Shown here one piece after another: positions 20,296 to 30,859 of a stretch of DNA of 64,000 bases. Within the stretch, counting starts at the first letter, position 1. Every line of letters begins with the position of its first letter. Made by a program: the position numbers and the translations under genes. The stretch comes from Limnanthes douglasii subsp. nivea. Its lineage: Eukaryota > Streptophyta > Magnoliopsida > Brassicales > Limnanthaceae. Location of the stretch: the NCBI GenBank assembly GCA_036936605.1, contig JAUPFV010000004.1, positions 91,786,334 to 91,850,333 on the forward strand, written 5' to 3'. The notes below the pieces were generated by a model. The model ran no database searches and was not told where the DNA came from. It saw only the letters and a program-made list of their open reading frames with translations.

Positions 20296-22514
20296 ATCTA
20301 ATTTCTAATCAAAATCGAAGTTGAATCCACACTTTTACCAACAAAATGCTGCATTGTTCCAGTAACAATTTCTTCCGAACCATAGCACGAAATCTCAATC
20401 CAACCGGTCAGATGATATATTACATGTCCCGAACACACTGTCCGAAATTCAGCAAAAATCGTTTTCATTTACCTCTCGATCATGTCTATTAATTTTGGTT
20501 GCACACAAAAAATCTGAAAACCGAAACTTTTCTCTCTATTCTATTTCTTTCGGTGTACAACTAAAACCTCTGATCGTCACAAAGAAAAACACGAAAACTT
20601 AGACTCAATATCTAACCCTATATTCAGATAGCATGTAGAAACTAAATAAAATAAAATAAAACGGTTTAAATATTATTATTATTTAGAAAGATAAGTACGA
20701 GACGTAGAAAAGTATAAAAAAAGCTATATAGGTTAACAACAACTACTACCTTTCAGCCCTAACCAATGTCTCTTTTCTAAATTTGGTCCTACCAATTTTT
20801 CTGGCTTGGTCATGTTTTTTCTTGAATGGAGTTCGGCTTGTCCATAAACTCAGGCAATCTCCGACAGTTTCTTGTTGTTAGTCATATTATGCATATCATC
20901 TCGGCTGCCAATAATCCACAGTGTTGTGTCCATGATATATGATTTATATGTATAACAAATTATTATTATTTTGATCCAACGGTCGATACATATAATTTGG
21001 CTTCAAGAAGTGAACTGAATTTTTGATAGTATCATATATAATAACTCGTTTATTAACCTTCATTGTAGGGCATATTCCCATGTATAAATTTGTACCAACC
21101 TTTGTTACTTGAGCGCCAAAAGAAACTAGTGTATTGGGACGAGTGTTTGTGCCTAGATGAGGGGTTGGTGATTACGAGATCAAGAATGGACTTGCTCACG
21201 ATCCTGAGTGTTTCTTCTAGTTTGATATGTTTTTTTCAATTAAAACAACAGGCCGTCTATGGTGTTCTTCTTTTTATTTAATACATCCTTAATCAAATGT
21301 CACAAACGCATACTTTGGCGATAAAAAAGGGAAACTATTGTTTCATTGTAATCTTCCATTCCGTTTTACACTATCACAAGCATTGCGGTATAGTCCAGTA
21401 ACCGTTTGGTAAGACCTTAGTGAATGGTGATAATGCGATCCATCTCGTCACATAAGATTTTATTTTTCATGAGTTAATAATGGAAAGACGGTAAAAAAAT
21501 CTAGATAGACCTAAGAAGAATATGGTTGAATCGAATGAGAAGACTCATTTAAAAATTATGAAGAAGATTTTGCACAATAGTCGACCATCGTCATCGTTAA
21601 CCAAAGACAGCATCTTGTTTATGAATTGTTTGATGGGATATTCTGAAAAGAAAAATGGCCTAAAAGTCCTATGATTTAGAGTTTATTGGTTTTGGTCCTA
21701 TTAATGGTAAGAGTAAAGTTAAAATTTGGCTTGATTGGCGTAACAATAAAAATGTTTAGATTCTTTTCATGATGTATGTATTTTGTCTTCAACGATAATA
21801 ATATCAAGATTAGTGGCGTCGATGGTGAAAGCATTGCCGATCAGAATGTCAAATTTATTCTTACATCTAAGAGATCATTCTTTGTTATATATCGGCAAAT
21901 ATTAGAGATAATAAAACATGCGGGTCACGAGAAAATATTTATACGATGGGTTAGCGAAGGGATGGAACGGAGTGACGAAAATAAACAACGATAGATGAAT
22001 TTTTTATCCAAACGTAACATGATATAAAATCCTATTTAGAATTTCAAAACTGATTTTTTTTTAATAATAAAATAATATATTATTCTAAAAACAATTTAGA
22101 ATCTAAAATATATAAGATTTTATATAAAAGTGATTTAAAATCGAAGTAAAATAAATATTTTAAAATAGAGTCAAAACAAACATTTATACAATAAGATTAA
22201 GATTTAATTCGAATAATATAAAATATTTGATATTAAAATAAAATATATTTTTTGGATGTACGATCTACATCACGTTGTTCCTCAAGATCGTATTGCTCCT
22301 CCAACTAGGGTTGTTGATTGGCCCGTTGGATTTCCGAGCGAAAGTGGGAAGAGTTTACGAACTTCACCTTGTTGATCAATTTTCCTTTTATGGAAATGCT
22401 ACATACGGCTTCAGACAAACTGTATACATTCTTCTCTATGGCTCATACACTACTTGTTAGATTTAATTCATAACAAATTATAATTTCATCGTTGAAAAAA
22501 AATTTGTTAAATGC
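20296..22514. other. AT-rich DNA without recognised genes
   Basis: A strip near 20660-20740 (TATTATTATTTAGAAAGATAAGTAC) resembles 19500-19530. Short plus-strand open stretches at 21776-21994 and 22275-22460 show no family I recognise. Confidence 0.4.
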
Positions 22515-22838
22515 TTTTTTTTTTTTTCACTTTAAAAATTGTGTTTTACTAATATTGGGCATTTTATTATGGATTCGGTATTAATACATGCTGCAAGCAG
22601 CTTCGCGAACACAACCTTAAAAACAATTTTGACTCCCCATTTCTCCCGAATCAAATACAATCAGAAAAAACCCTAATCCCTCTTTCCATTTCTTTACATC
22701 CCAGCCTCAAATCAAAAGGCAAAGTAATGTCTTAACGAATTATATAGCACATCTAACTCTTGAAACAAAAAAATCGTTGTGCATGCCTCAGGAAGCAGAG
22801 ATAAACGCGATAGACAAAAACCCATGTAATACTCGACC

Positions 22839-24470
22839 TCAACTTTGAATGAAACAGATATAACCAACACCCAGACCCTCCCGAAAGGGGATATCACGGA
22901 GTTTGTTAGGAATTTCAGTTCCTTCGAGGAGCAAATTCTTATTGAACTCTTTAGTGTGCTTCACCATGCAGTCCGCTTCTACATTCTGTTCTCTGAAAAC
23001 ATGGGTAATCCTCATGTTTGAGGAGATGAGTTTGTAGCAGCAAGTAATCAATGCTTTAAGAAACTAAGGAATTTTGTTAGTTAATAACATTTGGGTTAGA
23101 ATACTAGAGTCCGTTTCGACATCTAAACAATTTATACCCTTTTCATAGCACAATAGGAGGCCATCCAGCATTACTCTGGTCTCCGCTATGATCAGACTCC
23201 CTTGCCATAGGTAGAGCCATAGCTGAACAAGACGACATCGGTAGAATCCCTGACTAAACCACCACCAAAACACTCTCCTGTCTCATCACAAGCCCCATCC
23301 GAATTGAGTTTATATCGACCCAACTTAAAACACACCCAACTAAGAGAGACAGGAATGTTTGGCCTACCCAACTGATTAAAACAGCCAAACAACAAACCAG
23401 TTTCTCTATCCTTGTCCCAGTGTTTAAGTTTTAACAAATTAGCTCTGTCCAGATTCGAGAGTATGAAGAAAATGTGACTAATCATACTTTCAAAAGAAAT
23501 TTCTTTATTCTCCATCTTTTTTTTTGTTCCTTGCGTTCCAGATTACCCAAGAAACAACAGTGGGTACAATGGTGCACATGTGAGCTCGTTTACCAGTAAA
23601 CCAAAACCAGTTTCTCACCATATGTGAGAGAGACATGTTTCTGATTATGTGAACATTGAAGTAGACTGAGAAATAAGACCATACCTCCCATGTTTTTTAA
23701 CAATGAATTAAAACATGATTTATATTTTCAGTATTGGAGCAGTGCTGACATTTAGATACTAACTGAGTGTTTCTTTTTTGCAGCACATAGTGAACAGGAA
23801 GCCAACCCTTCAACGATCTCCAGAGGAGGAACGAGTACTTACGAGGGGTAATGCTGTTCCACAGTCTGTTGTAAAGATACGATTTATTACCTTTACCTTT
23901 TATTTCATGCCATGTATTCTTACTATTGAAAAGACCATCCTCACTAAGTTTCCAGACGATTGAATCATTACATCCATTCTTAATCTTCATCTTGAGAACA
24001 TTTTGAATCTGATTTTGGCCCAAAATGTTCTCAAACATCGATAGATTCCACCTACCAAAGTCCCAATGGTATCTAACCATATTTCCATTGTATGTACTTC
24101 TGTCATCTTGCTCATAAAAAACCTTAAAAGCTTCAGTATTACACCACTTGTCAATCAGCAAATCAACCTTACCAGCATCAATCTGCCATAAAATATGGTT
24201 TTCAACCTTGTCCCTTACTCTCCAGACCCTTTTCCACGTAGTTGAGCTTTTAGGATTTTGCAAAACAATGAGAGGATGACTATTGTTAATATATATAAAT
24301 TTCATCAAGTTGGCCCATACAGATTCATTCTTCCTCAAGTTGTACCACAGTTTGTAGGAAAAGACTTCAACCATGTCATTTATTCTTCGTAAATTCAAAC
24401 CACCCTCTTCGTAGCTCTTGCACAATCCAGACCACTTGCACCATATAGTTGTGGCATTCTCAACTTTAAA
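22839..24470 (-). pseudogene. LINE-A ORF2: zinc-finger-like region and C-terminal RNase H
   Basis: The part at 23697-24425 shows CKSYEEGGLNLRRIND, then LYNRLWNSITPRKYSFLLWR and KCQHCSNTENINHVLIHC, the Cys/His-rich region (zf-RVT) that follows RT in plant LINEs. After a frameshift in an A-run near 23516-23524 comes a plant-type RNase H: KLNSDGACDETG (first Asp), AETRVMLDGLL (Glu) and VETDSSILTQML (Asp), then NVEADCMVKHTKEF. All expected acidic residues are visible, in two frames. A subset of plant L1 elements carries this domain. The frame changes between pieces mean the protein is not made intact. Confidence 0.85.
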
Positions 24471-24479
24471 TCCCTATAA

Positions 24480-25860
24480 AAATTTGTTATAAAGAGTCTC
24501 CAGCTTCTTTGTAATAGATTTAAGAATTTCAATGTTTTGGGCTACAAAGATAGGATAACTAGTCAAAACAAACTGAACAAGAATCAGTCTGCCCCCAAAA
24601 GAAAGGTTTCTGTGGTCCCATTCATTCATCTTATTGACTTTTTTGCAATAAGATCTTCAAAATTTCCAATACTACTTTTGTTACCAATGACAGCACCCAG
24701 GTACTTGAAAGCCAGTCTACTCTGCTTGAATCCTAGGAGGTTCTCCAAGTTCCTCACATAGCTTGTGGAGCTTCTAGCAGAGGTAATTACCGTAGATTTC
24801 CCTTTGTTAACAATCTGACCAAAGACCTCCTCGTAATGACTAACCTCCTTCATTATCTTGTTTACAGAGTTTGAAGAGCCATTGCAGAACAACAGTATAT
24901 CATCAACAAAGCACATGCTAGATAAGTGCATATTCTCTCTCACTTTGTAGTTTACAATCGGAAAATCAGTATAAAGTTTCTTTAATATTCTTATTAGATA
25001 TTCCTGGCCAATTATGAATAGACTGGGTGACAATAGGCACCTTGTCTAAGGACTTTTTTAGACCTAAAAACCCCTTTAGAGATTCCATTAACTACCACTG
25101 AAAATTGACAATTAACCATATTTCTTTCAATAAGATTAAGAAAATCATTTCTGAATCCAAACTTAGCAAGAACACTTAGGACAATCCGATCGAATGCCTT
25201 GTCCATATCCAGCTTTATCATGATGTTACCTCCCCTAACCTTGTTAGATAAGTCCACAACCAATTCCTGAGAAATCATGATGTTATCATGAATGCTCCTA
25301 TCTTTGAAAAACGCCCCTTGCTCAGCTGAAATAAGCTTAGGGAGGATAGAAGAAAGCCTACTGTTGATAGTTTTAGAAATGATTCTACTTAGTAGAGTAG
25401 TCAAGCCGGTAGGCCTGAAATCAGACCACCTCTTTTGAGCATCCATTTTAGGAATTAAGAAAATAACTGTAGCATAAATTCTCATAGGAAACTTGCCCTC
25501 AGAGTAAAATTCCCTAATAACATTACAAAGGTCTTCTTTAATGATAGTCCAACGATACTTATAGAACTTACCATTAAACCTATTTGGGCCAACAACCACA
25601 TTAGAATCCAACCTTTTGACAACCTCATATATTTCATTATCAGTAGGTAAGGCCATTAGCATATCATTTTCTTCATTAGTTACCAGCTTAGGGATATAAT
25701 CTTTAAGAATATTTGGATACCAAGGATTAGGACACTCAGAAATAAGCTCCTTTGAATGAGACACAACAGACTCACCAATAGAATCTTCATCCTCCAACCA
25801 TCTGTCGTCAGCCCAAATACGAGAGATTCCTGATATCTTTTTCTTTCTTTTCACATAATT
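24480..25860 (-). pseudogene. LINE-A ORF2: reverse transcriptase domain, frameshifted
   Basis: This is the non-LTR RT that copies LINE RNA at the nicked target. The piece at 25012-25854 shows VVGPNRFNGKFYKYRW, FLIPKMDAQKRWSDFRPTGL, AEQGAFFKDRSIHDNI and IKLDMDKAFDRI, which holds the first catalytic Asp. The piece at 24626-25033 has SPSLFIIGQEYLIRI and CFVDDILLFCNG, the catalytic Asp pair in an FVDD motif. A frame change after LRQG near 25030 separates them. All three catalytic acidic residues are therefore present but not in one frame. Confidence 0.9.
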
Positions 25861-26930
25861 GTGAAAAAGGCAGAATTTCTATCCCCATTTTTAGACCAGT
25901 TTGTATGAGACTTCTGTAACCAAAATTCTTCTTCTCTTTGGAGAAAAATTAGATGATTCTCTTTAGATTTTTTCAATGTATCATTGTCCTCCATAGAATT
26001 AGACAGAAGGACCTTACCTTTAATGTTATTAATTTCCTCTTCCTGACTCCTTATGGAGTCAAATACATTGCCAAAAACATTTCTGTTCCAAACCTTTAGC
26101 ATAGCCTTTAAGTGCTTTAGTTTAAACCAGAACTTAAACATATAAGATCCATAGTATTCCACAGCCCAGCTCTTCTCTATTAAATTTTAGAAATCATCAT
26201 GCAAACACCACATATTGAGAAATTTGAAATTACACTTTATTTTAGTTGTTGAAGTAGCTATGTTGATAAGTAACGGTGAGTGGTCAGAACAAGTTTTAGG
26301 TAGATGAAAGAAATTAGTGTCATCAATACTACTGATCCATTTGTCATTAGCCAAAACCCTATCAAGTCTGCGCCATTGTCTTCCATTAGTCCACGTAAAC
26401 TTATTACCCGAGAATCCCATATCAACTAGATTGCAATCAAACATAAAACTGTTGAAATTTTCCATACTAACAGTAGCACTTGTAGTATAGTGAATCTGTT
26501 CCTCAGCTCTAGAAATGGTATTGAAATCACCAAACAAAATCCAGTCCTTGTATTTAGTGTCAATATTTCTCAGCCCATCCTAGAGATGACCCCTTAAACT
26601 TCTTGTACATTTTGCATATATTACAGTAAATAGGAACTCTTTAGCATCAAACCAATGCCTAACTTTAAGATGCACAAACTGATCTTCATTAACCAAAACC
26701 TCCACTACAAAATCATTGCTCCACATCACCCAAATCTTGTTGCTATAGTTACTTGTAAAACCATGAAACCCAACCTTGACAGAAACATAAGGAAATTTAG
26801 AAGCACATACCATAGGTTCTTGAATAGCAAGAAATCTTATTTTCTTAACTCTCTTAATTGATCTTAATCTGGCTTAAGTCTCCTTGTTTCCAATGCCTCA
26901 AGCATTCCAACTTAGAATAACAATAGTCAT
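25861..26930 (-). pseudogene. LINE-A ORF2: N-terminal AP-endonuclease, with stops
   Basis: The start is the ATG at 26930-26928 (MTIVILSWNA). This is the endonuclease that nicks target DNA. Visible motifs are FLAIQEPM with the catalytic Glu, GDFNTISRAEEQ with the conserved Asp and Asn, RRLDRVLAN and SDHSPLL with the catalytic Asp-His. In-frame stops occur at the position after ILSWNA, after KET and near 26580. The following piece at 25851-26162 (LKHLKAMLKVWNRNVFG) is the linker to RT. The ORF2 start overlaps the ORF1 stop by four bases. Confidence 0.85.
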
Positions 26931-27110
26931 TTAGAGATTTTAGGGTTCTTTGCAACATATTTATGTTGCAATGCTTTTGAGGAGAAGATCCCCTTTGTGT
27001 TTAGGATTCTAACTTTCTTATTATTTTTCAGCTCAACCTTTTTACCACTCATGTTTTTCTTTACATGAGATTGTGGGAGACTTCATGTAGATTCCTTTGT
27101 TGGGGAGCCT
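26927..27110 (-). pseudogene. LINE-A ORF1, C-terminal end
   Basis: On the minus strand a lysine-rich reading (SHVKKNMSGKKVELKNNKK) runs to KNPKISK and a TGA at 26929-26927. That TGA overlaps the ORF2 ATG as ATGA. One in-frame TGA lies upstream near 27080. ORF1 of plant LINEs encodes an RNA-binding protein, and only its tail is left here, since the element is truncated. The call rests on position directly before ORF2 and on the same arrangement in LINE-B. Confidence 0.65.
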
Positions 27111-27631
27111 CTTTAAAATAAAAAATTAAGAGACAAACTGTCAGAGGATTCTCTTTGCACGAGCTTTACTTATTGGTTTTTTGTTTTGTATTACATTTTA
27201 TCTAACTCCACGAATTTAAATTTAATCTTTTTTTAAATAAAAAAATTAAAATACCTATAGTCTTTATAACTGAATGGTTTAAATCGATTGTAATTATTAG
27301 TTAGCCATATATCGTGATCTATATTACGTTATTTATTTCTATTTGGTTTCAAAATTTTGGGTTTTTTATGTTGGTTGTTTTTCATGAAAAAACACGGTCC
27401 GTTTTTTTAATATCGACACACTACGTCGATATTAAGTTCTATTTTTCACACCATATATCAACGTTAAGTTTTGTTTTTGAAATCCTTTTATCGACGCAAA
27501 AAATACTAATAACATGGGCCGTTTGCATCGATGTTATTTTTCTGATATGACCACTAAAATCGATCTCCCATGGCAATTTTGGTTACAATATTTTGTAATT
27601 TTTTTATTATGCATTTAACTATCGGTTACAA
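27111..27631. other. AT-rich DNA with TATCGAC/GTCGATA motifs
   Basis: It contains a perfect hairpin at 27407-27435 (11-bp arms TTAATATCGAC and GTCGATATTAA around a 7-base loop) and further TATCGACG, ATCGATG and AAATCGAT words up to about 27570. Confidence 0.5.
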
Positions 27632-28185
27632 ATGCAACGTCCTACCGATATTATCAATTTACCGTCATTCATGTTTGCACACATCATAACGATGTTTCCC
27701 ACGATTAAATCATGCGCACAAACTAGTGTGTTGGTCACAACGTGGAGAAAGATTTGGAGGTCTGTCACGGTCCTCGTATTAGCGGAAATTCACGAAGCTA
27801 CTTTAGAATTGACCAAAAATATCGTAGGTTATTATGACACATCGAAACTTTTAGGATTTCATATATTTGTCATGGTTCTAGTCACGATTGGGGTATTTTA
27901 GCTTACTCAATGACTTGAATTTGAAACTACACACGAGGTCGAGTATGTAACTTTTAGTTTTTGGAAGGTCTTACTTTAGGATACATCTACATATGTTCGA
28001 AGCATTTGAAGAAACTGAAGTTGGTTAAATTTGGTTTTATAATTTCTCAAAATATCACTTAGTATTGGTCGTGCTTCAAAGTTTTATCGTTGCAACTAAC
28101 CATTTTTCATAACAGGTTGACTAATTTATTGTGTTTGTGCCTCTTTCTCGAGGAATTGTTCTTAGATAGATGATATTTTTTGGAT
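27632..28185 (+). pseudogene. F-box/LRR gene fragment, degenerate
   Basis: From ATG 27632 the frame reads MQRPTDIINLPSFMFAHI and then FPTIKSCAQTSVLVTTWRK with IWRSV. This fits the plant F-box pattern (LP, hydrophobic helix, TSVL, WR and W). F-box proteins link targets to SCF ubiquitin ligases. Downstream, in other frames, short leucine-rich words appear (CSKHLKKLKLVKFGFI near 27990-28040 and FLEELFLDR near 28145-28170), typical of the LRR half. The frame closes at 27901 and the LRR words need frame changes, so it is a pseudogene. A further piece at 28666-28883 may be a later exon. I am confident in the F-box motif, less so in the extent. Confidence 0.6.
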
Positions 28186-28900
28186 GACATTCAAGTAAAC
28201 TCTAATACTTTTAACAAATTATATATAATTACCAAAGATCGTAATAAATAATATGACTATCTTATCGAGATGCATGCATCTAATCTATTATTATTACCGA
28301 CAAACAAAAGTATGATATATATATATATATATATATTATTTTTATCCAATTTTATTATTCAAATACAAAAAAATAGAAAGAGGTCGGTAAAAAGGGTTCT
28401 AAAAAAGCTATGTTATATTGTTAGAAAAATTATTGGTTATGGTTACGTCAAAGTACGTTTTTAACCCTTGATTTTTTACAAATATCGTTTGTTAATCTTT
28501 TACTTAATTATCTCTTTGCTCTTTTATGCTCTTATCAACATGGAGATCCAATGAGTTTCCTTGTTTATTCTTTAATCAATTCGTAAATATGACAGTTGAA
28601 GTTAATAACATGTGTGTATATGAGTTGCTTAAATTTTTTTCTTAATCATGTTTTTTTGCAGTCTAAAATATCAGGGAGCATGAATGACTTCAATAAGGCA
28701 CGTGAAATATTATTTTTTCTAGAGTCACATCTAACTCGTCTACATATCAACTGCTCAATCTATTGTGTGTTGAATGATACAACACGTTTGAAAGGTTTAG
28801 TAGGATATGTTCTTATAAATTCCAGAGTTCTTAGTTTGATAATCTTAAGCGTGGTTGTATTACACATTGAACAATTTATTTAAAATTATGACATAGCTTC
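28186..28900 (+). other. Possible continuation of the F-box/LRR pseudogene
   Basis: It contains an (AT)11 tract at 28315-28336. After TTTTTTTGCAG ending near 28662, a possible splice acceptor, the frame reads MNDFNKAREILFFLESHL, then LHINCSIYC. This is loosely like the part after the LRRs in some plant F-box proteins. I cannot confirm it. Confidence 0.3.
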
Positions 28901-30476
28901 TCCAAAAGGATTGCAAAAGAAGTTTTTCGTAAAAAAAATACTTTTTGAAGATGTATTAGTTTTAATTTAATTTTATGGGATGTAGTTTTTGGGATATAAT
29001 AGTTAGGATTTCAGATGTAAATTTTAGGTTTAATATATTTTTAAATTTTATCTATTTAATGTAATTTTGGTAATGTTTTATGTGTATTAAGTTTATTTTA
29101 GTTCCAAGAAAAAGTAGTATTTCATCTTTAGAAAAAGAGAAAAACGTTGCGAGATGCATATCAATGCATGTCAACGCGCAAAGGTGACATTGGTTGCTCG
29201 TTAAAAATGGACTTGTATATAATATCGACTCCCCACGTCCACTTCAAATTTAATTTGTAGATCCATTTATCGACTATTTATGCCAACTTATGTGCAAAAG
29301 CTCATGTATACATTATAACGATTATGTTTCCATGAACAAGTAATGTTGATGGACAATATCAAAATTAATGTATTATTTTGTGAATTATATGTCGACTTTG
29401 TCTGTCAACGTGAAAAATAAAATTTTATTTTTATCAACAGCTAATATCAGTGTATGGTGTCAACATTACATACTTTAAAATGTGGCATTAATCAATAGTT
29501 ATGTGGCGTCAGATTAACCTACTTATATCCTAATTTACCTAATTTTAGGCTTATGGAGTCGGTGCCGATGTGGAGAGAACAAATGCGGATCGGGTACGGC
29601 ATGTATGCTCTAAATTTTAGATGTAGTTCGTGTATGATGTTGCATGAACATTGTCATGAAAATACCTCTATCAGTTTCAAATATTTGAACCGGTTTCATG
29701 TTTTGGATTTTCAACCTCCGTCCCGATGCCATGTAAGAGACGCACATGGTTTTTGGTTTGCGCACTACTTATATCATTAAAAAAACATATACTCGAAGAG
29801 GTTGACTTGAACCTCGTTCAAAAGAAATTAGAACAAATGTTGGAGGATGATTACCTTATAGAATTCGATATACTATGAGATAAGTCTTCCTAAAGTACTG
29901 TGCTACTTGTATTTCGTACTTTCTTTTTTAATTTTATATTATGAAACTATCGTATTTTATGTTATGAAACTATTGTATTTTATATTATGAAACTATCGTA
30001 TTTCTATGCATGTTGTTATAGTTTAATGTTTAAACCATTGATAGAAATAAAGTAAGCAAAACCATAGTAAAAAAAATAAAAATAACCAAATAACTCAAAT
30101 TACGACAGAATAAGGGAACAACAAACAAATAAGAGGACAACAAACAAATAAGGGGACAACAAATTAAAGTTACATATAGAGATTTTCAACCTTCGGTAAG
30201 GTCCATCACTCTTTGGTCTTAGTTAAGTACTTTCTGAATTTGCATATATTTTCCCTCCGATCGCATAATGAATTCATCCACGAAAACCCCTCATCTCAAC
30301 AAAAATGTTTCAAACTAATATAGATGAGAGGTATCGGTGCGTTCAAGATAGATGGATCTTAAACTATAAATTTATAACAAAAAATATTATGAAATTAATA
30401 TAATAAAAAACTGAAATAAAAAAGCTACTTACACTTATGAAATGATTCTCACTCACGTGAGTGACATGTTTTAAAA
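28901..30476. other. AT-rich DNA without recognised genes
   Basis: It has scattered ATCGAC, GTCGAC and GTCAAC words at 29220-29470. A 23-bp repeat of ATGAAACTATCGTATTTTAT occurs at 29941, 29964 and 29987, and a 21-bp repeat of ACAACAAACAAATAAG near 30116-30165. A 75-residue open stretch at 29553-29780 has no recognised family. Confidence 0.4.
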
Positions 30477-30859
30477 GTTAAAAGGGGCTACTGATGAGTT
30501 CGGATTATTCAGTCACAACCTACTGAGATATCCGGACAAGGGTAATTGAGACATAAACATGCCACTGAACTATCTGAACAGGACAAAAGTAAAGAAACAC
30601 CTAAACACATTTTGACTAAGCTATGTGCTAATGAGCTTAATAAGTAAATAGGTCCTTAAACTCGACCCAGTTTCATAACTTGATCCGAAAGTTCATGGGT
30701 CCTTAATTAAGGGTATAAATACCCCAACCACTTTCATTAATGAGGGAAATGAACATTTAATACAACTAGGCTGCTCAAATCTCTCACTACTTAACACCAA
30801 AAAATTTAATACTCAAAATATTTTACCAAATTACCCTCACCGCAAAATAAATCACACCA
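30477..30859 (+). mobile_element. Orphan polypurine tract and LTR (368 bp) of a Tat element related to E0
   Basis: TTAAAAGGGGCTAC (polypurine tract) is followed at 30492 by TGATGAGTTCGG, and the LTR ends ATCACACCA at 30859. The E0 LTR starts TGATAGGTTCGG, ends CACACCA and is 367 bp. Both share a TATA box in GTATAAATACC followed by CAACCAC and CATTAA. Here TATAAAT is at 30714-30720. No gag or pol is seen to the left, so only the 3' end remains, on the plus strand. Confidence 0.65.

Larger units (their letters stand above)
22515..27110 (-). mobile_element. LINE-A: plant L1-like LINE, 5' truncated
   Basis: On the minus strand the order is the end of ORF1, then ORF2 with AP-endonuclease, RT, zinc-finger-like region and RNase H, then a noncoding tail. 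A run of 13 T at 22515-22527 on the plus strand is a plausible A-tail, giving a 3' UTR of about 310 bp. Coding similarity to ORF1 stops near 27110, where truncation is inferred. No target duplication could be defined. Confidence 0.85.

Noticed and set aside
22275..22460. 61-codon plus-strand frame
   Set aside because: No domain, splice context or homologue is seen in the window; it is compatible with chance.
27407..27435. Hairpin as a rho-independent terminator or CRISPR-like repeat
   Set aside because: The setting is a plant nuclear genome. There is one hairpin without a T-run, and no spaced array exists in the window.
27421..27440. CACTACGTCGATATTAAG as the end of a CACTA transposon
   Set aside because: No matching inverted end with TAGTG and no 3-bp duplication was found within several kb.
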